DNA of 64,000 bases from positions 62,001-126,000 of the forward strand of contig NZ_JAIQCI010000014.1 of NCBI RefSeq assembly GCF_022378335.1, written 5' to 3'. Each line of letters opens with the position of its first letter. Position 1 is the first letter of the stretch. A program made the position numbers and the translations under genes. Source of the DNA: Croceicoccus hydrothermalis (GTDB lineage Bacteria > Pseudomonadota > Alphaproteobacteria > Sphingomonadales > Sphingomonadaceae). The notes under the pieces are model-generated. The model worked only from the letters and a program-made list of their open reading frames with translations, made no database searches and was not told the origin of the DNA. This document shows positions 43,094-51,405 of the stretch, one piece after another.

Positions 43094-45394
43094 TTGAAGA
43101 AAAGCTTTTCGCGCGCCATCGCGGCCGCAGCCTTTGCCAGCTCTGCCATGTTCGTTGCACAGGCGGCGCATGCGCAGGCGTCCAACGAGGATACGGACAT
43201 CGTTCCTGATCCGGAGGGGCCGACCCCCGCCGCGGGGCCCGTGACGCAATCCACCAACGCCAATCAGATCATCGTGACCGCCCGCCGGCGCGAGGAATCG
43301 TTGCAAAACACGCCGATCGCGATCACGGCCATCAACGCCGCGATGCTGGAAAACAAGAATTCGCTCAATATCGGCGATCTTCAGGGCGAGGCGCCCAACC
43401 TCCTCATCACGCAGCAGAACTCGGGCGCGGCGGCGGCGAATCTCTCGATCCGCGGCCTGACCTATGCCGACGTCGAAAAATCGCAGGAGCCCACCGTGGG
43501 CGTTGTGATCGATGGCGTCTTCATCGGCACGAACACCGGCCAATTGCTCGATTTCTTCGACATCGAACAGATCGAGGTTCTGCGCGGGCCGCAGGGGACC
43601 TTGTTCGGGCGCAACACGATCGGCGGCGTCATCAATATCCGTCGCACCCGCCCCACCTTTACCACGGGGCTGAAGGCAGAGGCATCCGTCGCACGCTTCG
43701 GAACCTATAGCGGTCGGGCCGTCGTCAATTTCGGTATCGGCGACATCATCGGGGTCAAGCCGTTCTTCTTCTACAACGAAAGCAACGGTTTCTATCGCGA
43801 CAATGAAACGGGCGACCGGCGTGGCGGATCGAAGAACTACAATTACGGTGTCGCCATTGCCGTCGAACCGAGCAGCGATTTCGACCTCTTGATGACGGTC
43901 GAGAAACAGGAACAGGATTTCGAAGTCGTCAACCCCGGCATCTCGCGCACGGGGGAGGTGATCTGCAATTTCGCGCCGGCCGATCAATGCAATCGCAACA
44001 CTACCGACGATCTTTACACCGTGTTCGGAAGCCCTGCATTCGGCACCTATAGCGCGCCGGCGCTCACCGCCGAGATGAACTGGGATACCGGCCTTGTCCG
44101 GCTCACCTCCGTCACCGGCTGGCGCAAGTCCAGCGAGGATCAGCAGCAGGATTTCGACGGGACCAGCGTCGATCTGTTCTTCTCCAACCGTGTGCAAAGC
44201 TACAAGCAGTTCAGCCAGGAAATCCGCGCAGCAGGCGATCTGTTCGACGGGTTCGATTATGTCGTCGGCGGATTCTACTTCAATTCCGATTTCTCGTTGC
44301 AGCAATTCACGCGCGTATTCCGGTTCAACGACCAGCTGGACGTGCGCGATGCCGATACCAATCCCCGTTCGGTCAATGGCGCCACCGAAAGCTACGCGGT
44401 TTTCGGCGATTTCAACTGGGAAGTGTTCGATGCGGTTCGGCTCTCGTTCGGTGGACGCTGGACCAAGGATAGAAAATCGCTCTCGAACGGTTTTCTGCAA
44501 ACCGGCCTGATCGGACAGGGAGAGGCGACATTCGACAAGTTCACGCCCAAGGTCGGCGTCGACTGGCGGCCGAACCCGGACATGCTCCTTTATGCCAGCT
44601 GGTCGCAGGGCTATCGTTCGGGCGGGTTCAATCCGCGTGCGCAAACGCCGGAAACCGCCGCCCTTTCGTTTCAGCCCGAAATCGTGGACAGCTACGAAGT
44701 CGGCGCCAAGCTCGACATGCTGAACAATACGCTTCAGTTCAACGTCGCGGCTTTCCTGTCGAAATATGACGGCCTGCAACAGAACACGACCATTCCCGGC
44801 GGGCCGCAAGGGAACCAGACGATCACGTCGAACGTCGGTTCCTCCACGATCAAGGGTATCGAGGCCGATGCCACATGGCGGCCCGTCACCGGCTTGCGTT
44901 TGAACGCGACGCTCGGACTGCTCGATGCCGAATTCGACGATTTCATCGCGGGCAATCTGGTTGGAGGCGTGCTCGTGCCCTTCGACTATTCCGCGAACGA
45001 CCCTATTTACAGCCCGGATGTGACCGCCTCCATCGGCGCGCAATATTCGCAGCCCGTTTCGTTCGGCGAACTGGTCGGGACGGTCGGCTATCGCTTCATC
45101 GGCGAATATGATCAGCAGATTTCGCTCGGCCCGCTATCAGGCGATTTGGTCAACGGGCCGGTCATCGTGGGTGGCAACGATCCGCGGGTGCGCACCGACA
45201 AGCAGAATCTGCTCGATGCGACACTCACTGCGAATTTCATGATGGGCAATACGGAGGCCTATATCAGCGCATTCGGCCGCAATCTGCTCGACGATCGCGG
45301 GACGACGGCGGCGTTCACGGTCGCGGGGCTGTTCTCCTTTGCCTCCGCGCGTGAACCGCGCACCTATGGCGTGACGGTGGGCATGGATTTCTGA
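43094..45394 (+). CDS. TonB-dependent receptor
   Basis: A 766-residue outer-membrane beta-barrel importing a bulky compound with TonB energy. The start is TTG at 43094, with GGAGG seven bases upstream, because this gives a perfect signal peptide (MKKSFSRAIAAAAF, ending AHAQA); an upstream GTG lies over the ribosome binding site. The TonB box region is NQIIVTARRREESLQ, the plug ends VEVLRGPQGTLFGRNTIGG, and the last residue is the signature phenylalanine. A second receptor is at 51406-53889. Its place among catabolic genes suggests the substrate of the cluster as cargo. Confidence 0.92.
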   Translation: MKKSFSRAIAAAAFASSAMFVAQAAHAQASNEDTDIVPDPEGPTPAAGPVTQSTNANQIIVTARRREESLQNTPIAITAINAAMLENKNSLNIGDLQGEAPNLLITQQNSGAAAANLSIRGLTYADVEKSQEPTVGVVIDGVFIGTNTGQLLDFFDIEQIEVLRGPQGTLFGRNTIGGVINIRRTRPTFTTGLKAEASVARFGTYSGRAVVNFGIGDIIGVKPFFFYNESNGFYRDNETGDRRGGSKNYNYGVAIAVEPSSDFDLLMTVEKQEQDFEVVNPGISRTGEVICNFAPADQCNRNTTDDLYTVFGSPAFGTYSAPALTAEMNWDTGLVRLTSVTGWRKSSEDQQQDFDGTSVDLFFSNRVQSYKQFSQEIRAAGDLFDGFDYVVGGFYFNSDFSLQQFTRVFRFNDQLDVRDADTNPRSVNGATESYAVFGDFNWEVFDAVRLSFGGRWTKDRKSLSNGFLQTGLIGQGEATFDKFTPKVGVDWRPNPDMLLYASWSQGYRSGGFNPRAQTPETAALSFQPEIVDSYEVGAKLDMLNNTLQFNVAAFLSKYDGLQQNTTIPGGPQGNQTITSNVGSSTIKGIEADATWRPVTGLRLNATLGLLDAEFDDFIAGNLVGGVLVPFDYSANDPIYSPDVTASIGAQYSQPVSFGELVGTVGYRFIGEYDQQISLGPLSGDLVNGPVIVGGNDPRVRTDKQNLLDATLTANFMMGNTEAYISAFGRNLLDDRGTTAAFTVAGLFSFASAREPRTYGVTVGMDF

Positions 45395-45416
45395 TCGCCC
45401 CCCGGTCAAACGAAAG

Positions 45417-45450
45417 AAGGGACGCGCATCCACCGATGCGCGTCCCTTTT
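45417..45450. terminator. Bidirectional rho-independent terminator
   Basis: A 14-base-pair stem (AAGGGACGCGCATC and its complement) with the four-base loop CACC and TTTT on the plus strand. It separates the TonB receptor gene from the converging SDR gene. Confidence 0.9.
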
Positions 45451-45473
45451 GTTTTCGATGTGGCGGGGCGCGG

Positions 45474-46229
45474 TTATTGCGCCGTCATGCCGCCGTCCAC
45501 GACAAACTCGCTCCCGGTGATATAGGTCGAGCGGTCGGAAACCAGGAAGAGCACCATCTGCGCGATATCGTCTGGCTTACCCATGCGTTTCATCGGGATG
45601 CCCTGGGTGATGATGTCGTATTGTTCCGGATTGTCCTTGATCGCGACCTTCTGCATGTCTGTCCAGATCATGCCCGGATGCACGGTGTTGACGCGGATGT
45701 TCTGTGCGGCCACCTCCATCGCGATGCTTTTCGACATCACGCGCACCCCGGCCTTGCTCGCGGAATAGGCGGTGCAGCCGGGAATGCCGATCATTCCCGC
45801 GACCGAAGACAGGTTGACGATCGAGCCGCTTTCCTGCGCCTTCATCATCGGCAGCACGGCGCGGCATCCCATATAGACGCTCTTCATGTTGATATCGATC
45901 TGACGGTCCCAGCTTTCTTCGGTCAGATCGTCCATCATGCGAAGGACGGCAATACCCGCATTGTTGACCAATGCATCGATGCGCCCGGTTTCCTCCTTCA
46001 CACGAGAGATGAGGGCGTTCCACGCGCTCTCGTCGGTGACATCCTGCTGTGCGGCGACGACCTTGCAACCGTTGGCGGACAGCTCCTCTGCCCGTTTCAT
46101 CACGGCATTCCCGTCGATGTCGGTGATGTAGACGGTCATCACATCCTGGGCGAGCAGGCGAGCGGCGGCATAGCCGAGCCCTGCGTCCGATGCCGCACCT
46201 GTCACGATGGCGGTTCTGTTCTGTGTCAT
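45474..46229 (-). CDS. SDR family oxidoreductase with long glycine loop
   Basis: A 251-residue SDR: VTGAASDAGLGYAAARLL (two extra residues in the glycine loop), TDIDGNA (NAD-type acidic end), NNAGI, NLSSVAGMIG, catalytic YSASKAG and a terminal VVDGGMTAQ. GGGAG lies before the ATG at 46229. It is single, between the TonB receptor and the DUF3604 operon. Like the SDR at 40327 it has the elongated loop. The reaction is unknown. Confidence 0.92.
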   Translation of the reverse strand: MTQNRTAIVTGAASDAGLGYAAARLLAQDVMTVYITDIDGNAVMKRAEELSANGCKVVAAQQDVTDESAWNALISRVKEETGRIDALVNNAGIAVLRMMDDLTEESWDRQIDINMKSVYMGCRAVLPMMKAQESGSIVNLSSVAGMIGIPGCTAYSASKAGVRVMSKSIAMEVAAQNIRVNTVHPGMIWTDMQKVAIKDNPEQYDIITQGIPMKRMGKPDDIAQMVLFLVSDRSTYITGSEFVVDGGMTAQ

Positions 46230-46442
46230 GAAATCTCCCGGTTGTGTTGTATGGTTGTCCCTGTGGTTTGACGCGGCGAACGCACAGGGCAACTGTGACA
46301 AGGGGGAGTGTCGGTCCTTGCGTAGAATCGTCACATTTTGTCGTCGGCGGCAAACCGGGTGTGTCGAAGCAATATTCACCGGGCGGTGATCGCTTTTTCG
46401 CGCCGGAGAAAATACGCCGGTAACGATCTGGGAAGATGTGCA

Positions 46443-48371
46443 ATGGGTGGAAAGTGGCGGCTGTGGCTTGGGGTCTGTGCTCTGGCACTATCGGGGGGCG
46501 GTGCGGCGGCCTGGGCGGACATGACGCGCCAGGCATCGGCGACGACGGCGCAGGGTTCGGCGCCGCTGCACGCAATGCAGGATGGCGCGGTGGATCGGAC
46601 GTCGCCCTACTCCGCCCCGCTTCGCGAACCGGCCGAAAACAACCTGTATTTCGGCGATCTGCACATGCATACGAACCTGTCGCCGGATGCATTTCTGACC
46701 GGGACACGGGGGGTCGCGCCGGAAGAAGCCTATCGCTTCGCCATGGGGGATACGATCACCGCCGACAATGGAATGGATGCGCGCCTGCGTCGCCCGCTCG
46801 ATTTTATCGCCATCACCGATCATGCCGAATATCTGGGCGTCTTTCCGCGCCTGCTCGCCCGCGACGATGCGTTCGCCCAATGGGATCTGGGACGCAAATG
46901 GCTCGGCTATCTCAAGGCAAACGAGCAGGCGAAGCTGATCGTCGATTTCGCGGATGCCATTCAATCGAGGGAACGGAAATATCGCACGCCCGACCGTGTC
47001 GTGCGCAGCGTATGGAACGATGTCGCCGATCTTGCCGATCGTTACGATCGTCCGGGCCGTTTCACCGCTCTCATCGGCTATGAATGGACGTCGATGATCA
47101 ACGGCGACAATCTGCACCGCGTCGTCCTGTTTCGCGGCGATGCACAGCAGGCGAAAAACGTCCTGCCCTATACGGCGCAGGATTCCACGGACCCCGAAGA
47201 TCTGTGGAACGCCCTGGCGAAATACGAGGCGGCGGGCACGCGGACGCTGGCAATCGCGCATAACGGCAATGTGTCGAACGGGCGCATGTTCGCACCGGTT
47301 CGCAACAATGGACAACCGTTGAACGCGCAATATGCCGAAATGCGCAGCCGCTGGGAACCGGTGTACGAGGTCACGCAGGTGAAGGGGGACGGAGAAGCGC
47401 ACCCCAGCCTGTCGCCCGGCGATCGCTTTGCCGATTTTGAAACCTGGGACAAGGGCAATATCAGCCTCACGGCCGAGAAGCAGGAGTGGATGCTGCCGTA
47501 CGAATACGCGCGGTCCGCCTTGCGCGAAGGGCTGCGCCATGAACGCGCGCTTGGCGTCAATCCGTTCAAGTTCGGCATGATCGGCAGCACCGATACCCAT
47601 ACCGGCCTGTCGACGACGCAAGAAGACAATTTCTTCGGCAAGTTCCTGGAATCGGAACCGTCCCCCGATCGGTGGAAGCAGAAAATGGCGGCTGTCCTTC
47701 AGGAAAGCTGGGAACTGGGCGCGTCCGGCCTTGCCGCGGTATGGGCGCCCGAAAATACGCGCGCGTCGATCTTCGATGCGCTGATGCGGCGCGAAACCTA
47801 TGGAACGACCGGGTCGCGCATCCGGTTGCGATTCTTCGGCGGCTACGACTATGCCCCGCGCGATGTGGATCGCCCCGATTATGCGCGCATCGGTTATCGC
47901 AAGGGGGTCCCGATGGGCGGCGATCTTGCGCGTGCCGCAAACGGGCGCGCCCCCGGCTTCATGATCCATGCGGTGCGCGACGGGGACGGCGCCAATCTCG
48001 ACCGGGCGCAGGTGGTGAAGGGTTGGCTCGACGCCGAGGGGCGCACGCATGAAAAGATCTATGAGGTGGCCCTGTCGGACGGACGCCGTGTCGGTCCCGA
48101 CGGGACCGTGCCCGATGTCGGGAGCACGGTGGATGTCGCCGACGCCAGCTACGACAATTCGATCGGCGATCCCGAACTTTCGACCTATTGGAGCGATCCG
48201 GATTTCGATCCCGATCAGCCGGCGTTCTACTATGTCCGGGTCATCGAAATTCCGCGGCCGCGCTGGACCACATATGACATGAAATATTTCGGGATACAGT
48301 TGCCCGCGCGCGTGCCCCGGGTGGTGCAGGACCGGGCCTATAGCTCGCCGATCTGGTATCATCCGCGATGA
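46443..48371 (+). CDS. DUF3604 exported protein (PHP-like phosphoesterase fold)
   Basis: A 642-residue protein with a Sec signal peptide (residues 1-26, ending AAAWADM). Then comes a DUF3604 domain with histidine/aspartate motifs of a PHP-type metal centre: FGDLHMHTNLSPD (H74, H76), FIAITDHAEYLG (D126, H127), GYEWTSM and IGSTDTHTGLSTTQED. The C-terminal region (YYVRVIEIPRPRWTTYD) is typical. The activity is unknown; the fold suggests phosphoester hydrolysis or metal-dependent chemistry in the periplasm. It overlaps the parvulin gene by 4 bases, and GGGAAG lies before the ATG. DUF3604 genes recur beside TonB receptors in sphingomonads. Confidence 0.88.
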   Translation: MGGKWRLWLGVCALALSGGGAAAWADMTRQASATTAQGSAPLHAMQDGAVDRTSPYSAPLREPAENNLYFGDLHMHTNLSPDAFLTGTRGVAPEEAYRFAMGDTITADNGMDARLRRPLDFIAITDHAEYLGVFPRLLARDDAFAQWDLGRKWLGYLKANEQAKLIVDFADAIQSRERKYRTPDRVVRSVWNDVADLADRYDRPGRFTALIGYEWTSMINGDNLHRVVLFRGDAQQAKNVLPYTAQDSTDPEDLWNALAKYEAAGTRTLAIAHNGNVSNGRMFAPVRNNGQPLNAQYAEMRSRWEPVYEVTQVKGDGEAHPSLSPGDRFADFETWDKGNISLTAEKQEWMLPYEYARSALREGLRHERALGVNPFKFGMIGSTDTHTGLSTTQEDNFFGKFLESEPSPDRWKQKMAAVLQESWELGASGLAAVWAPENTRASIFDALMRRETYGTTGSRIRLRFFGGYDYAPRDVDRPDYARIGYRKGVPMGGDLARAANGRAPGFMIHAVRDGDGANLDRAQVVKGWLDAEGRTHEKIYEVALSDGRRVGPDGTVPDVGSTVDVADASYDNSIGDPELSTYWSDPDFDPDQPAFYYVRVIEIPRPRWTTYDMKYFGIQLPARVPRVVQDRAYSSPIWYHPR

Positions 48372-49252
48372 CGATGCGCGAGCGGCTGTCGAAGGTCGAT
48401 CCGCTGCTGCTGTTTCTCGTTGTCGGCGTTCTGATCTTCGTCATTGCCGGGATCGTCGATCCGCGCGGCTCCGATGGCGAGGAAACCATCGTGGTCGATC
48501 GTGCGACGCTCGAACGCTATCTCGCGGCGGGCGGGGGGGAGGCGTTGGCGCAGGTGGCGCAGCGCGCCGACGCGCCACCCTCGCTCGACGCGCTTTCGCC
48601 GGAGCAGCGCGCGACCCTGATCGATCGCTATGTCGAGGAGCAGGCCCTTTATCGCGAGGCCGTCGCGTGGGGGCTGGACGATGGCGATATCGCGATCCGC
48701 CGCCGGCTCGGACAGTCGTTGCGCTTTGCGCTCCGTCCGGACATTGCCGAAACCCCGTCGCAGGACACGCTCCGCCGCTATTTCCGCCGGCACGCGGCGC
48801 GCTATCGCGAACCGGAAACCATCGGTTTCGATCATGTCTTCTACGATGCGGGGCGGGGCGGGGAGGACGCGGCGCTGTCCCGCGCCCGCGCGGCCGGATT
48901 GCCACCCGCCGACTGGTTGGCCGCAGGCGAACGGTTCGCCTATCAACGCAGCTTCGTCGGTGCCGGGCCGAACCGGATTGCCTCGGTAATGGGCGACGAT
49001 TTCGCCGATAGGATCGCGCAATTGCCAACGGGCGAGTGGACAGGGCCCGTGCGCTCGCGGCTCGGCTGGCACTATGTCCGCATCGTTCGCAGGGATGCCG
49101 GAAGCGACCCGCGTTACGAAGACGTGCGCGAGGCCGTGCTCGACGACTGGTATCGGGAACGGCGGGCCGCCGGTATGAACGCGGCGACGCGGGCCGTCGT
49201 CGCACGTTACGACGCGCGCATTGATGACGACATCGGAACGCTCCGCCGATGA
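48368..49252 (+). CDS. Membrane-anchored parvulin-type peptidyl-prolyl isomerase
   Basis: A 294-residue protein with one N-terminal membrane helix (LLLFLVVGVLIFVIAG, about residues 13-30), a SurA-like helical region and a parvulin-like C-terminal part (REPETIGFDHVFYDAG, LPTGEWTGPVRSRLGWHYVRIV). It probably helps a periplasmic or outer-membrane protein to fold, most obviously the DUF3604 protein whose gene it overlaps. It overlaps the HupE gene by ATGA too. The parvulin catalytic residues cannot be verified by eye, so it may act as a chaperone rather than an isomerase. Confidence 0.85.
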   Translation: MTMRERLSKVDPLLLFLVVGVLIFVIAGIVDPRGSDGEETIVVDRATLERYLAAGGGEALAQVAQRADAPPSLDALSPEQRATLIDRYVEEQALYREAVAWGLDDGDIAIRRRLGQSLRFALRPDIAETPSQDTLRRYFRRHAARYREPETIGFDHVFYDAGRGGEDAALSRARAAGLPPADWLAAGERFAYQRSFVGAGPNRIASVMGDDFADRIAQLPTGEWTGPVRSRLGWHYVRIVRRDAGSDPRYEDVREAVLDDWYRERRAAGMNAATRAVVARYDARIDDDIGTLRR

Positions 49253-50214
49253 TCGGCTTGCTGCGCGCGCTGTTGTTCGTGGCTCTCACGCTTTGTGGCG
49301 GGGCCGCGGCGCGGGCCCATGAAAGCCTGCCGCTCGTCGTGACGGTAACCGAACGAACCGAGCATGGCTACACGCTCGAAACGCGTCTGCCCGGCAATGT
49401 GCCGCCGTCGCAGGCGCCGCAACTACAGCTCGACGGTCCGTGCGAAGGCGTGGCCGCAAGCCGGATCGTGCGATGCCTGGACCGCCCCGCCGCGCTCTTG
49501 CTGCGCTGGCATTCGGGGACGCCGGCGTCGGCGATATTGGTGCGCAGCGCATTCCAGAACGGTCAGAGCGCCAGCATGACCGCGCCTGCCGGATCGACCC
49601 GGATCGCCTTGCCGGAAACCGAAACCGCGTGGGGTGTCCTGCGCCGGTATTTCGGGATCGGCGTCGATCATATCCTGTTCGGTTTCGACCATCTCCTCTT
49701 CCTCCTGTGCCTCGTCCTGATTGCGGGGGAATGGCGACGCACGGCGATAACCGTGACCGGTTTCACCCTTGGACATGCGGTGACGATATGCCTGGCGACG
49801 CTGGGCAATGTGCGAGTCAATGGCGGCGCGGTCGAGGCGGTCATCGCACTCAGCATCGCGTTTCTCGCGGCGGAACTCGTTCGGGGACGCAAGAATGGGC
49901 TGACCTTCCGCTATCCGGCTTTGGTGGCAACTGGTTTCGGTCTTTTGCACGGGCTGGGCTTTGCAGGGGCGTTGTCCGAAATCGGCATTGCGCAGACGCA
50001 GGTCGCGCTGTCGCTCGCAGGGTTCAATTTCGGGGTGGAGGCGGGCCAGCTGCTGTTCGTGGCGGCGGTTCTGGGACTTGTCGCGGCGTCGCGGACCTAC
50101 GCCTCCCCTGCATGGCAGGCGCGCAGCGATCGGCTGCGCGCCACGATGCTGCTGGCGATCGGCGTGCTCGCCGCATACTGGTTCGTGGAGCGCGGCGTCG
50201 GTATCCTGGCCTGA
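49249..50214 (+). CDS. HupE/UreJ family membrane protein
   Basis: A 321-residue protein: a signal peptide, about 100 residues of periplasmic domain (CEGVAASRIVRCLDRPA, with a cysteine pair), then six or so membrane helices with the HupE signatures (GVDHILFGFDHLLFLLCL, TGFTLGHAVTICLAT, GFGLLHGLGFAGAL). HupE/UreJ proteins are usually nickel or cobalt permeases. The histidine/aspartate-rich first helix is the metal-recognition one. It overlaps the parvulin gene. With DUF3604 it may supply or expel a metal used by the phosphoesterase-like enzyme, but that is a hypothesis. Confidence 0.88.
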   Translation: MIGLLRALLFVALTLCGGAAARAHESLPLVVTVTERTEHGYTLETRLPGNVPPSQAPQLQLDGPCEGVAASRIVRCLDRPAALLLRWHSGTPASAILVRSAFQNGQSASMTAPAGSTRIALPETETAWGVLRRYFGIGVDHILFGFDHLLFLLCLVLIAGEWRRTAITVTGFTLGHAVTICLATLGNVRVNGGAVEAVIALSIAFLAAELVRGRKNGLTFRYPALVATGFGLLHGLGFAGALSEIGIAQTQVALSLAGFNFGVEAGQLLFVAAVLGLVAASRTYASPAWQARSDRLRATMLLAIGVLAAYWFVERGVGILA

Positions 50215-50223
50215 TCGACGACG

Positions 50224-51228
50224 TCACAATTTCAGCAGCGTTTTCCCGACGTTTTTGCCGGTCATCATCCGGCCATAGGCGACGAGCGTGTTTTCAAGCC
50301 CATGCGTCATGTCGAAGGGCAGGTCGATGCTGCCTTCGCGAAGCCAGCCGAGCAGGCGTTCGTAAAGTTCGGGACCCTTTTCCGGCACATCGGGCAGGAA
50401 GATCCCCTCGATACGAAGCCGCTTCATCAACACTTGGTCGAAATGTCTGGGGCCGGGCATCGGTTCGTCGCGGTCATATCCCGCGATCAGCCCGCAAACG
50501 CCGATCCGGCCTTTCAGCGCCATGTTCGGCATCACCGCCTCGAGGATCGCACCGCCGACATTCTCGAAATACGCGGTCGGCGCGTCGCCGAATGCGACGA
50601 TGCGTTCGGCCACGTCCTCGTTCTTGTAATCGATCGCCATGTCGACGCCGAACCGTTCGGTGAGGATCGCGCATTTTTCCGGCCCGCCGGCAATGCCTAT
50701 GACTTTCGCACCGAGATTCCGGCCGATCTGACAGGCGAGCGATCCTGTTGCCCCGGCCGCCGCCGACACGACGAGCACGTCGCCCTCGACAAGACCGATG
50801 ATGTCCCGAACGCCATAAAGCGCGGTCCAGCCATTGAGCCCAAGCACGCCGAAATGCTGGCGAATGTCGGGCACGTCATCGTCGAGCACGACGGCCCAGG
50901 CGTCGTCCGGGACGACGGTCGAATATTCGGCCCATTGCCCGAAAACGCGGACAAGCGAACCTTCTGCAAAGCGGCCGTCGCGTGATTCCACGATCCGCCC
51001 GATCGATTGTCCCGACATCGGCGTGCCGAGCGGGAGTGGCGGCTGATAGCCATCCTCGCGCTCGCCCATCCACATGCGGGTGCCGGCATCCATCGACAAA
51101 TACTCGTTCTTCAGCCGGATTTCCCCATCCTTCAACGGGGCAAGCGTTTCCTGCTGCAGCGACAGCGCGCTGGCAAAATCGTCGCCGTCGGGATGGCGGT
51201 CCAGCCGCCAGAAACGATTCTTGGTCAT
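50224..51228 (-). CDS. Zinc-independent NADP-dependent oxidoreductase (MDR, PTGR/CurA-like)
   Basis: A 334-residue paralogue of the reductase at 41922: KNEYLSMDAGTRMWMGE, then AAAGATGSLACQIGRNLGAKVIGI (nucleotide loop), AYFENVGG and VCGLIAGYD. It probably reduces an enone or enal with NADPH. The ATG at 51228 is preferred because AAGGA is five bases upstream; a start two codons earlier abuts that site. It lies alone, convergent with the HupE operon (9 bases between stops) and divergent from the second TonB receptor. Confidence 0.9.
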   Translation of the reverse strand: MTKNRFWRLDRHPDGDDFASALSLQQETLAPLKDGEIRLKNEYLSMDAGTRMWMGEREDGYQPPLPLGTPMSGQSIGRIVESRDGRFAEGSLVRVFGQWAEYSTVVPDDAWAVVLDDDVPDIRQHFGVLGLNGWTALYGVRDIIGLVEGDVLVVSAAAGATGSLACQIGRNLGAKVIGIAGGPEKCAILTERFGVDMAIDYKNEDVAERIVAFGDAPTAYFENVGGAILEAVMPNMALKGRIGVCGLIAGYDRDEPMPGPRHFDQVLMKRLRIEGIFLPDVPEKGPELYERLLGWLREGSIDLPFDMTHGLENTLVAYGRMMTGKNVGKTLLKL

Positions 51229-51405
51229 GGGCATCCTTTCTTTTCCCGCATGGTCGCGAGGGGGCGGGGCCGATGCACCTGTTCGTTTCGATAGCTATGG
51301 CAAACACGAGGAGGAAAAGGGGCCGGGTTTTCCTAAGCTCGACCTTCAACAAAAACAGGCGACCGGACGACCAAGTCCGGCGCCGCATCTACGGGAGAAA
51401 CGACG

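Noticed and set aside
43019..45043. Long antisense frame opposite the TonB receptor
   Set aside because: No ribosome binding site or known domain; the plus-strand receptor is unmistakable.
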